DNA of 24,486 nucleotides, from IMG/VR virus record IMGVR_UViG_3300020430_000089, positions 1 through 24,486 of that record. One strand, 5' to 3'. The notes under the pieces were generated by a model, which saw nothing but the letters and a program-made list of their open reading frames with translations, was not told the origin of the DNA and ran no database searches. The position numbers were made by a program, and so were the translations under genes. Shown here piece by piece: positions 19,301 to 23,500 of the stretch. This DNA is from a virus. The stretch's first letter is position 1, and each line of letters begins with the position of its first letter.

Positions 19301-19475
19301 CAATCTTTCTGTACTCAGCCAAATTATTAGCCAAGTCAGACATACCAGATTGGTGTTCTTGTGATTCGTAATATTGTATTAAGAAATCTTTGAATAGAGG
19401 TGATTCTTGAGATAAGAACTCAGGAATCTGCGACTCTATTAAATGAGATATCTTTACTCTTTTAATATCCGTCAT
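10341..19475 (-). CDS. 7: gp7-like baseplate wedge protein expanded to 3044 aa, with YHYH domain
   Basis: The start codon directly abuts the gp6 stop, the place T4 gene 7 holds. Near residue 195-220 the motif SKGTDASYQILFKLLYGEE closely matches what I recall of the C-terminal part of T4 gp7 (STKGIEASYKFLFKVLYNEE). Near 2430-2460, IKSNLPYNTWKESV followed by VHPSGF matches gp7 IKSNLPSSRWKSDV and VHPVGF. In T4 gp7 (1032 aa) these blocks lie about 150 residues apart; here about 2200 residues separate them. That insert holds many G-x-G-Y modules and a YHYH domain (about 1215-1350; GYAYDGNPIYGPYGY and GRYCVTPQYPDGTYAYF). A His-rich segment (GPFHVHTRPDG, MVGAAHTS) follows at about 2490-2525, and an IDNIIQTP module sits near 2940. 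T4 gp7 nucleates the wedge by binding the gp6 dimer and gp10. Being structural is certain; equivalence to gp7 rests on remembered sequence and order. Confidence 0.75.
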   Translation of the reverse strand: MTDIKRVKISHLIESQIPEFLSQESPLFKDFLIQYYESQEHQSGMSDLANNLAEYRKIGAFNNETLTVSTELTNACYAGDRILTVTSTTGWPDTYGLLKIDNEVITYTSKTDTEFLGCARGFSGIDQISKEDAAEFANFAETNAAVHIAGSTVINLSNLFLQSFFTKFKTEFLPGFENRTFQPGTSVTNILTRAKDFYMSKGTDASYQILFKLLYGEEIELIKPIEKTLVPSANVYFKTKHVLVENLFGGQPLQTIGNFLYQDVAGIGTVSASIYNVEYRPINQTDFYEISLDSTSFDGSFTVPGKTKALEITPEDSETLVVDSTVGFGQSGTLLVKPREGANFLNLRYTDKTVNQFLGVTGISTSLVFGADILENKLAYAYAGFGQTSLLQFRLVNVIDEVDTSTSTNMQIGDSLKLLSFGRDLSDNPQFNNWIYNVPSSHTISDINQVNVNTFRISIFDSCVFYVDEVLKIKNDFGEETDITIKLIEYDSTNVAQVYSNTIVVQISGTIPSNPTVITKTVTKASHNNNYFAGVDNFPVGIQNSYLDKEEKFYYVASSGLPNYPIFATDNKVWVKTSGIEVVDGFGTPLLGGGFTYTIQSYDPAFDPAAGSSLLPHNYVTGDRIYWDNTTNSGINTGIYFVTAINQTDFYLSFSGSDVFAKKYIAVRTSTPGQYIYKSGWENKTLKNQKILRKYPFYKERELFDDPNKRDVNNRPVGLMANGVELFPPTVFDEQIFHGDITSITVTNPGSGYDVITGPPLIIKDQQGFDALGHANVVGSFKEVKLVSPGIGYQEKPKITVEGGNGTGAVLESNLVRGRIVANFKADGSSVNTTDESITFEERHNFETGEGIIYDARGNTPIVNVVSGSTYYVGPVNEKQIKLYNTPEDAKVGINTVNIGNISFGFHRFTTVKSKNTITKIYVKESGSGYSNRKVIVPARPVNGDVQSGISTSDDYILAYDHHFNNGEIVEYSTDGTVANGLSTSTQYAVRVIDPNKFKLCDVGVSSQRNFTNYDKNKTVVIRGLGSGKHTIKYPPISVKIESLSGLAATTVIKPEIDPIVLGSIDNVYLEQGGIGYGCTNIMDFHRRPDVGIATVTSFALLKPIIIGGSIIGVQILANGDGYREDSDIVISSPTGSFGDVRPVITDSKITGVQILDGGIGYGVSDTTMILQNRGRSAKFIGNVREWKINQVQKNDNIINVEDSILTKPSTNPEFQLQTIGMYPPQKLRYQLGDNIDSGNLETPNAFHSPILGYAYDGNPIYGPYGYQNAVGGAIRRLSSGYILDTSVKAGLRPPGFAFGYFVNDYLFDNSGDLDIHGGRYCVTPQYPDGTYAYFYSVEVDSSGVAKPKFPYMVGGQFKDTPIEENFVTFFNQDIDLASRDLTRNISPYYLSYGNSDYELIDDVKDVLKQEFEVIKTKSSGISSVTIFSRGDGYKIDDPLTLDNSGTNGSGANIVVSEILGKQVSSVEIGVSTFTDTALRLEKRNIIGVTTVPHDIADGETVILSGIDTSQFTEFNGSQKVQIINRKVGLSTFVDTVTVTGVSTHIFVTDTRGFEPSDHIGIGTEVMVVTGIDTNFSRLFVNRENYVGAAMTHAAGTNNVILKPNKFLFPVGTSTITQFTFDNYLTYFNPQESVGVGSTGTHYTITSTGFGTAAIQTVENRFVAQQRIYLRDHKFFTGQKLVYNAGIAGTSLVWAKVAAGATSGVGTEVLLEGDVYAVNFDKDHIGLTTVAFSTAADAIWFYNVASNSGFAHSLSTAYPKVTTKVERFFGEVGCSSAHQLSAGDIIKIDALPKSTESTILRYDPVIAKTTTKRVGFTYTSFSDDLTQINIGDQDLQSGDKVVYYDNGNTINGLINNETYFVLREDPDFIKLCKYKSDVFDSNPVSISTVTTASPSNLSFIAKINPPLNFTTGNTITFDVSDPSLTDMRLDFFEDITFNNRLDVQGTNTGGFNIVRDGISGNANATVTLNTELPWPSKTYYDLTPVVPSDTRKTFGSSDVEVTGRNNITFRDIILRNEHSVLIKDDKTFTFNLKEKPLESQKFVSRVGVSTITYSTTSVNARGPIFKTKINFPGKGYTVLPKVIGFASTQGQDGIVKVSSPEIGQIDIIERIKDGFDYPTDPTLLPFLAVPAIVDISGIARINEIQVLDGGRRYNQPPTLAVRGNSNVSIVAHVSGGSVDRVEVIQNAFEFKEPLSIITTNNSNGYDIDNITHSGTTVTAELLLDQQFNVPVTTGYASTETELPFTIGDKVFVEGCRIKPASLQSGEANFNSADYDFSFYTVTGVNTTNATVQFSMADAPGISTVTLGTYDDDFTLGSIVNFNDMAKFNMTIIDDAKYLSGEKVTSTKFEGFVAENGWNVNISQLRLRDTIGTLLPGDVLTGQVSELKGNVRDVNRFSVPTTLGVTRDKVSKNDLNVGILNDFSQRLSDNFYFQKFSYSIKSNLPYNTWKESVKSIVHPSGFLEFSDLVIESDPKDNIDASNLPSSILGYVDGKLYDGPFHVHTRPDGSQVRMVGAAHTSTRHSIIYPYPPTMKVKAVDTTVDLILNIDNEIYMGKRDNFAMVTEDDALDDGSVQRIFFPEGRPIKSFIMNKTNKVLNLDDISSGFTGEHDRTGTLVGSRQFQLTTGGNTAFKKSYNAASSTDVNLPLNIISIQNHDFQTGQVVNLDTQGGSKIGIAITSYTTGTKDIVMAAVTSGVGGSSLFENGYNVQIPGPVTGTAVTENPPGPVFRIYGFGSVDGGLPGFTTTGSGARFQVKFDFDQGTGQCISTAVVLISGGEGYIVGDTVGIAGTFLGGASPANDLLFPVTKTTGSRVGIQTTYSNVPSTNNGSGSGAIFNITRDSNLDISAVGVVTGGTGYASTNVITIAGTYIGGTTPTNNIELTPVECGTNIMPNELFVQKVDDVNFRVSGLSTSLPFEFTGLGTGTHLLKVQDPNKQALILIDNIIQTPLTNKLLSVEVSNAIGGSGENITVGTGIGSLSKGDVLKIDDEFLKVKQIGESTFAQAKQAIANKVVDDNFYYDTKRVNSNVLNVDTTTATMDDNPPY
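15420..15835 (-). other. YHYH domain inside the gp7-like giant protein
   Basis: About residues 1215-1350 carry the hallmark elements of the YHYH family: GYAYDGNPIYGPYGY, a following SSGYIL, then GRYCVTPQYPDGTYAYF and a YFYSVEVD strand. The domain is known in marine phage structural proteins and in bacterial secreted proteins. Its biochemical role is not established. It lies in the middle of the region that separates the two gp7-like blocks. Confidence 0.7.
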
Positions 19476-21350
19476 TTATCTGGTATAGATTGATTCGCTA
19501 GCGTAACTAGAAGTTGTGACGTATGCTGTAGCAGATGTGTTCTCACCAGAAGATACAACGTCTGGTAATGCCTTTACGGTACTGTCTGGAACACTCAATT
19601 GTAGGTACAAATCTTTTAGGGCGATAACATCATTGGAATCAGGTATTGCTTCCACTTCAATAACTCCAGTTGTTAAAGAAGTACCTGTTATATTTACCAC
19701 ATCCAAATTAATCTCTCCGTGAACGTAATCCACTGTACCAGCATCATTCTTAACAACTAATGGGAGATTGTTTACAAGTTTAAAGAATACTAATTTTCCA
19801 ACAGTCGTCCCAGCAATAGGAATGTCACCCAAATACAGAGTACCGTCAATACCACTGACTGAAAATCCTGTGGATCGTACGCCATATCCATTTGGTTGAT
19901 CATAAAAAGCGTTTCCGTAGCAAAGTTCATAAGTTGCGAAAGTATTGATCTCAGGGACGATATCTCTTCTCATCTTAACTCGTGTAATGTTGGATGTTAC
20001 ACCTCTTGCAGCATCATCAATCAATCCAACGACTTTACTATACTTAAATCTACCGCCAAAAGCATTAATGTCTGATGAATTAGAATAAGTTGATAGTGTC
20101 TTGGTGACAGCAGTGATAAGTTCGGCTGCATCACTCGTAGCGTTGGTATTATAGTAAACAGAAGTATCAACTTCAACATAGAGATACTTAAGATCGATAA
20201 TTTCTGGTTTGATACCAGCAATCGAGTATTGTTTGAGTTGCCTAGAGATATCATCTTTTGTAATTTGTGATAAGAAAGAACCGTTCTTTGGTTTTATAGA
20301 AATGAACACCTTACCATACTCAGGCGGGTCTAATTCCTCTCCTCCATAGGCGGTCACAGATTCAACGTTAGGGTAAACGAAGGGAATTATACCTGTGTAG
20401 TCATTCGCAGTCACGGCACGATACTGGGAACTGTAGATACGAGGTGCTAGATATTTTATACTCGATACATCTTCAATTCCGTCGCCATTTTCTGATTTTT
20501 GTTGAGTTGTTAAAACTGAAATTCCATCAGTTATGGTTGTATCGGTATCATCTCTTAAAATACCAACAAATGAGAAATTTCTAGCTCCATTTCCTAATCT
20601 TCCGTTAGTTACAATGTAAGTAACAGTAACAATTGCTCCAGCTGGCGGTTTTTTACCAATAATTCCGTCTCCAAACAGAATTTCATACTGCTCATCTTCA
20701 ATTTCTTGAATTAGGAACAATTTAGAGGTCGAATCAACTTGTAAAATGTTATTATAGAGCGAATATATCTCATTTGTCGTAGATGAGACTGTAACACGGA
20801 TAGAAGTTGTGTCAATATTCGCATTTGGAAGAATAAATCGTTGATTTGGTTGCGAATAATCGATCTGAAATGATTTTTCAAGGTATATTCCTTCGTAAAT
20901 CTTCAAATTGTCAAAAGTAGCGATATTATTTGTACCACTTGTCGCTACAAAGTCGTCTGGAATTGAAAAAATGTAAGAACTTCCTTGTTGAACACCCAAT
21001 GCAACTTGTCCAGCTTTCAAAGTTACGATTTTTGTGTCATTTGTTCCCAAATCTATGCTAAAATTCACCACAGCTTGTGAAGATCGTGATGATCTAGGTA
21101 CATAACCAATATTTCTTGCTAGTGATACCACGTTTTCACGCAATGTAGCACTGTCAAGGAAACATTCATTGACTGCCATGTTAGTATTGTAAGCAGTAAT
21201 GTATGAGTTGTACGCTAAAAGGTCAATTAGGGTCGAAAAGTTAGATCCTTCAAAGTCAAAATCAGCGAAATCACTGTTTACACGAAGGTAATCTTTAATT
21301 TGTGTCCTAAGAGATGCGAAATCTAGGTTTGTAAACTGGTTAAACGACAT
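19476..21350 (-). CDS. 6: baseplate wedge protein gp6 (baseplate J-like), 624 aa
   Basis: The protein is close in length to T4 gp6 (660 aa). The N-terminus has the typical YLRVNSDFADFDFEGSNFS and LIDLLAYNSYITAYNTNMAV segments, then DSATLRENVVSLARNIGY, a signature of gp6 from marine T4-like phages. Near 221-240 the FGDGIIGKKPPAGA segment matches the FGDG-x-G-x2-P-x2-G motif of baseplate J-like proteins. A YRAVTANDY segment and an IKPEIIDLKYLYVEV strand follow. In T4, gp6 dimers form the inner ring that joins the wedges and controls sheath contraction. The ATG shares one base with the gp25 stop (TAATG) and has AGGA seven bases upstream, so translation is probably coupled. The gp7-like gene follows with no gap. 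Confidence 0.93.
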   Translation of the reverse strand: MSFNQFTNLDFASLRTQIKDYLRVNSDFADFDFEGSNFSTLIDLLAYNSYITAYNTNMAVNECFLDSATLRENVVSLARNIGYVPRSSRSSQAVVNFSIDLGTNDTKIVTLKAGQVALGVQQGSSYIFSIPDDFVATSGTNNIATFDNLKIYEGIYLEKSFQIDYSQPNQRFILPNANIDTTSIRVTVSSTTNEIYSLYNNILQVDSTSKLFLIQEIEDEQYEILFGDGIIGKKPPAGAIVTVTYIVTNGRLGNGARNFSFVGILRDDTDTTITDGISVLTTQQKSENGDGIEDVSSIKYLAPRIYSSQYRAVTANDYTGIIPFVYPNVESVTAYGGEELDPPEYGKVFISIKPKNGSFLSQITKDDISRQLKQYSIAGIKPEIIDLKYLYVEVDTSVYYNTNATSDAAELITAVTKTLSTYSNSSDINAFGGRFKYSKVVGLIDDAARGVTSNITRVKMRRDIVPEINTFATYELCYGNAFYDQPNGYGVRSTGFSVSGIDGTLYLGDIPIAGTTVGKLVFFKLVNNLPLVVKNDAGTVDYVHGEINLDVVNITGTSLTTGVIEVEAIPDSNDVIALKDLYLQLSVPDSTVKALPDVVSSGENTSATAYVTTSSYASESIYTR

Positions 21351-21766
21351 TATATCCTAGTTGATTGAAGAATAAATTCTATATTTTGTCTGGGAATAGC
21401 TAATCCCACGATATCATAGTTAATAGTTACCGTTAATTCATTAGTATCGAGCGGATACACCACTCTAACATCAACACGTTTGACTCTAGGTTCAAAGTTT
21501 TCAAGTAAAAGTCTAATATCATCTTCTAAAACTTGAGCATTATCAGGATCTGCCTGTTCAAAGAGAGATTCTTCGACAGCACTACCTAATAAGTTGTTAT
21601 AAAAACGTTCACCGATTCTTGTTCTTACTAAATTTGTCACAGCTCGTTTGATCGCATCCTCATTTTCAAACACACCGATGTCATCCGTCACAGGATGGCG
21701 GGTAAATGTAAGACTTATATCCTTGAAAGGCGTACTTTGGAGGTTGCGTTCGTCAACTTTTGCCAT
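21350..21766 (-). CDS. 25: baseplate wedge protein gp25 (lysozyme-like wedge family), 138 aa
   Basis: Length and layout fit T4 gp25 (132 aa) and the phage/T6SS TssE family. There is a variable N-terminus with FKDISLTFTRHPVTDD, an amphipathic DAIKRAVTNLVRTRIGERFYN segment (about 38-57), GSAVEESLFE, then the diagnostic NFEPRVKRVDVRV at about 90-101. The EPR triplet contacts gp6 and the sheath base in known structures, and the NELTVTINYDIVG strand closes the fold. In T4, gp25 joins gp6 and gp53 in the inner baseplate and primes sheath assembly. The start codon overlaps the stop of the 45-aa ORF by one base, and its own stop overlaps the gp6 start by one base, making a tight three-gene cassette. 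Confidence 0.93.
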   Translation of the reverse strand: MAKVDERNLQSTPFKDISLTFTRHPVTDDIGVFENEDAIKRAVTNLVRTRIGERFYNNLLGSAVEESLFEQADPDNAQVLEDDIRLLLENFEPRVKRVDVRVVYPLDTNELTVTINYDIVGLAIPRQNIEFILQSTRI

Positions 21767-21903
21767 TATTCACTTAAATTCTGTTTTCTTTTCTTATCAT
21801 TGGCGTCATCACCAACAACTTCACGCAGAATTGTCTCATCTTCTTCTGGTTTTTCTATAAAACCATCTTTAAAACCACCAAATGGCGTATTTTTTAGCTT
21901 CAT
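21766..21903 (-). CDS. small hypothetical protein, 45 aa, first gene of the baseplate operon
   Basis: Forty-five codons run from the ATG ending at 21903 to a TAA that shares one base with the gp25 ATG. The protein starts MKLKNTPFGGFKDGF and is then strongly charged (EKPEEDE, DDANDKKRKQ). It has no membrane segment or recognised domain. It is the first reading frame after the late promoter at 21930-21937, and the TAATG overlap implies translational coupling with gp25. In T4 the small genes uvsY.-1 and uvsY.-2 lie just upstream of gene 25, so this ORF has a similar position, but I see no sequence basis for calling it their homologue. A role in wedge assembly or as a leader for coupling is possible. 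Confidence 0.7.
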   Translation of the reverse strand: MKLKNTPFGGFKDGFIEKPEEDETILREVVGDDANDKKRKQNLSE

Positions 21904-21929
21904 TATAGACAAATATACTATTCAAATTC

Positions 21930-21937
21930 TATTTAGA
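21930..21937 (-). promoter_or_regulatory. late promoter (TCTAAATA) of the baseplate operon
   Basis: The minus strand reads TCTAAATA four bases beyond the terminator T-run and 26 bases before the ATG of the 45-aa ORF. It shares the CTAAATA core with the promoter at 261-268. Its leader lacks the A-rich/ACGTTT element seen after the other late boxes. The position right after a terminator supports a real start of a new transcript covering the 45-aa ORF, gp25, gp6 and the gp7-like gene. Confidence 0.6.
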
Positions 21938-21940
21938 CAC

Positions 21941-21963
21941 AAAAAAAGACCCTTTGAAGGGTC
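21941..21963 (-). terminator. rho-independent terminator after the 51-aa ORF
   Basis: The minus strand forms GACCCT-TCAA-AGGGTC, a perfect six-base GC-rich stem (extendable to seven) with a four-base loop, followed at once by seven T. It lies 24 bases after the stop of the 51-aa ORF. The plus strand has no T-run after the stem, so it acts in the minus direction only. Confidence 0.9.
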
Positions 21964-21986
21964 TTGGAATGTTTTATCGTGGTTTT

Positions 21987-22142
21987 TTATCCAGCAGCAA
22001 GTGGAGATTGACTAGAATTACTGTTAGCGGCAGCTTTTTTTCTTGCTTGAGCGCTCACATCATACTGTCCTTTTACACTACCACCCTTAAAACCAGCACT
22101 TTCTACGTTATGGGGAGCTAATTTCGGATCTGAATCTGCCAT
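21987..22142 (-). CDS. small hypothetical protein, 51 aa, single-gene late unit
   Basis: Fifty-one codons begin MADSDPKLAPHNVESAGF, followed by KGGSVKGQYDVSAQ, a basic/alanine stretch ARKKAAA and a Ser/Ala-rich end. There is no hydrophobic segment. It is bounded by a late promoter (22161-22168) and a strong terminator (21941-21963), so it appears to be transcribed by itself at late times. That would suit a virion component or an assembly factor needed in quantity. The leader has no good Shine-Dalgarno (AAAGGTTAAAG before the ATG gives at most a weak AAAGG). I do not recognise the family; the function is unknown. Confidence 0.72.
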   Translation of the reverse strand: MADSDPKLAPHNVESAGFKGGSVKGQYDVSAQARKKAAANSNSSQSPLAAG

Positions 22143-22159
22143 CTTTAACCTTTTTCTTT

Positions 22160-22333
22160 TTATTTATCGATCTGAGCTCTTAATCTGTCTGGTGAAATAC
22201 CCTCTGACATGTAAAAGTTCAATCTAGCTCTTGCAGCTTCCTTATCAAGACCTACATCTTGAACAGGATCGTTGACACACCAGCCTGATGTGCCTAATTC
22301 TACGACCCTATATCTCACTTCTCCGTCTGCCAT
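22160..22333 (-). CDS. small conserved-looking hypothetical protein, 57 aa
   Basis: The reading frame is open from 22411, but I choose the ATG ending at 22333. It lies one base after the glycosyltransferase stop and has AAGGA upstream, while the longer form would lie inside the glycosyltransferase gene. The protein reads MADGEVRYRVVELGTSGW, then an acidic loop, KEAARARLNFYMSEGISP and RLRA. This is a beta-hairpin followed by a helix, a layout I recognise loosely from small proteins common in T4-like cyanophages. There is no catalytic motif. Its stop codon overlaps the late promoter at 22161-22168. It probably forms one unit with the glycosyltransferase; the function is unknown. Confidence 0.75.
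   Translation of the reverse strand: MADGEVRYRVVELGTSGWCVNDPVQDVGLDKEAARARLNFYMSEGISPDRLRAQIDK
22161..22168 (-). promoter_or_regulatory. late promoter (GATAAATA) for the 51-aa ORF
   Basis: The minus strand reads GATAAATA, one base from the T4 consensus, overlapping the TAA stop of the 57-aa gene and lying 18 bases before the 51-aa ATG. The leader continues AAAAGAAAAAGGTTAAAG, similar to the leaders after the late boxes at 10332-10339 and 261-268. Confidence 0.65.
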
Positions 22334-22334
22334 A

Positions 22335-23093
22335 TTATATAATCCTTGTTTTTTCGTGACCAACACGAATTTTTGGATCAATCCATATTTCAAAACCAGC
22401 TTCTTTAGCATCTAAACAGAAAGATACGTCTTCTCCACACATATCTTGTACATCACCTGACTCAAAAACTTGCATTTTAGGAGCAAACCAAGGATACTTC
22501 ATCTCTTTATGTTCAAATACACCGTTTTTAACGAGTAACCAACCAAATCCAGTGTAGTCAACAGTGAAAGGCTTGCGTCTACGAGAGATTGATTCGATAG
22601 TTTCGTGATTCATCACTCCACCATTCTTTGCAAAGTCCTCTTCTTCTAACCAATGTGCAACAGATGTTGTCTTTCCGTCTTCTGTACAGTACCAACCAGC
22701 TGCAATATCCTTTTGCATCCATACTAAACGATAGAACTTCTCTGTATCAAATACGATATCTGAGTCTATCCATAGTTGGTAGTCATATTTTAGTTTACCA
22801 TCCCAAGGAATTTGATCTGGTCCTCTTAATACGTTTGCACCAAGGCACTTGCATCTTGCAAAGTTAACCATTGATGAGTAATCTTGTGAGATCTGGATAC
22901 TCGATCCATTCTGTACAAGGTCAAAGCATAGTTGAACGAAGTTCTTTAGGAAAATATAAGAGACTCCTCTACCTGGCAGACAGAAAACTATTGCTTTACC
23001 TTTTGCTAATGCTTTCGCTTCCTCTAGATTAAAATCATCTTCGACTTTTTTAGTCTTTGGAGCGTTTGCTTTTACTGTAAATCCTTTTGCCAT
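22335..23093 (-). CDS. putative glycosyltransferase, GT2-like (GT-A fold), 252 aa
   Basis: After a lysine-rich N-terminal tail of about 30 residues comes a strand GKAIVFCLPGRGVSY, then YDYQLWIDSDIVF near residue 104-116 with a D-S-D triplet in the place of the GT-A DxD metal/nucleotide-sugar motif. Further on, TGFGWLLVKNGVFE and GEDVSFCLDAKEAGFEIWID (about 218-237) match the acceptor-side GED and the closing strand of GT2-type enzymes. DPKIRVGHEKT ends the protein. Phage enzymes of this sort attach sugars to DNA, virion proteins or host glycans; the substrate cannot be read from sequence. The 57-aa gene follows after one base. A sigma70-like promoter lies 23-51 bases upstream. There is no clear Shine-Dalgarno before the ATG. 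Confidence 0.75.
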   Translation of the reverse strand: MAKGFTVKANAPKTKKVEDDFNLEEAKALAKGKAIVFCLPGRGVSYIFLKNFVQLCFDLVQNGSSIQISQDYSSMVNFARCKCLGANVLRGPDQIPWDGKLKYDYQLWIDSDIVFDTEKFYRLVWMQKDIAAGWYCTEDGKTTSVAHWLEEEDFAKNGGVMNHETIESISRRRKPFTVDYTGFGWLLVKNGVFEHKEMKYPWFAPKMQVFESGDVQDMCGEDVSFCLDAKEAGFEIWIDPKIRVGHEKTRII

Positions 23094-23163
23094 AACATGT
23101 AATCAGTACATAGTAAGTATAACACCGATCAATCACTTTGTCCAGTGTCATATTATATAGTCG
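23094..23163 (-). other. short intergenic region with promoter only
   Basis: Seventy bases separate the small-ORF pair from the glycosyltransferase gene. Apart from the sigma70-like promoter at 23116-23144 I see no ORF, no terminator-like stem and no other repeat. Confidence 0.5.
23116..23144 (-). promoter_or_regulatory. sigma70-like promoter upstream of the glycosyltransferase gene
   Basis: The minus strand has TGGACA (23144-23139), a 17-base spacer and TATACT (23121-23116), which is close to TTGACA-N17-TATAAT. Transcription would start near 23109, leaving a leader of about 16 bases before the ATG at 23093, with no Shine-Dalgarno. This class would be read by host RNA polymerase early in infection, unlike the late boxes downstream. 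Confidence 0.45.
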
Positions 23164-23319
23164 TCAATTCTTAACAACTTTTATCTCCTCTTTACGGAGT
23201 TCATCGTCAGGATAATGTTTAAAGTATTCTCTTAGATACTCAAGTTTATGTTTTACATCATAGTCTGGCACTTTCTCCATTACGAGACTATCGCCAATAT
23301 AAACGTTAAACGTACTCAT
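23164..23319 (-). CDS. small hypothetical protein, 51 aa
   Basis: Fifty-one codons read MSTFNVYIGDSLVMEKVPDY, then a basic/acidic helix (KHKLEYLREYFKHY) and a DDELRKEEIKVV end. The layout is a short beta-hairpin followed by an amphipathic helix. Its ATG lies inside the last codons of the 54-aa ORF (14-base overlap), and GGGAAG directly precedes the start. No family recognised. The overlap and the fitting codon pattern argue that it is real; no function can be proposed. Confidence 0.65.
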   Translation of the reverse strand: MSTFNVYIGDSLVMEKVPDYDVKHKLEYLREYFKHYPDDELRKEEIKVVKN

Positions 23320-23470
23320 CTTCCCATTCAGCAAGTAAATCTTCTAAGTCTTTGCGAATGTTAGGATGATACATTAAATGGTTGTCGTTTTCGAGACGAA
23401 ACTGAATCGATTCGTATAGTAATTCAATCGTCCCTGCGTCGAGGTCGAGCTGCATTGTGTTTTGTATCAT
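23306..23470 (-). CDS. small acidic hypothetical protein, 54 aa
   Basis: Fifty-four codons from the ATG ending at 23470; an internal ATG ending at 23455 would give 49 residues starting MQLDLDAGTIELLYES. Neither start has a clear Shine-Dalgarno, so the start is open. The protein looks all-helical, with TIELLYESIQFRLEND and RKDLEDLLAEWEDEY as two amphipathic helices. Small proteins of this kind are frequent in T4-like cyanophage genomes. It lies 30 bases after the 2OG-oxygenase gene and overlaps the 51-aa gene. A TATAGATA box (23477-23484), one base off the late consensus, lies just upstream but is weak evidence of a promoter. Confidence 0.62.
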   Translation of the reverse strand: MIQNTMQLDLDAGTIELLYESIQFRLENDNHLMYHPNIRKDLEDLLAEWEDEYV

Positions 23471-23500
23471 TGTTTCTATCTATAAAAAAGTGTTTTTACT

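Noticed and set aside
22334-22411. N-terminal extension of the 57-aa protein to 83 residues
   Set aside because: The extra codons lie entirely inside the glycosyltransferase end in another frame. The ATG at 22333 has AAGGA upstream and sits one base after the previous stop.
22628-22867. Plus-strand ORF opposite the glycosyltransferase
   Set aside because: No ribosome site or promoter, no domain. The opposite strand holds a gene with clear family motifs.
23477-23484. TATAGATA box upstream of the 54-aa ORF as a late promoter
   Set aside because: It breaks the invariant-looking AAATA core of the other boxes and such sequences are common by chance in AT-rich DNA. It is mentioned only within the 54-aa entry.
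23484-23497. A-run/T-run around CAC after the 2OG-oxygenase gene as a terminator
   Set aside because: There is no GC pair in the stem, only A/T runs around CAC. It is too weak to call.
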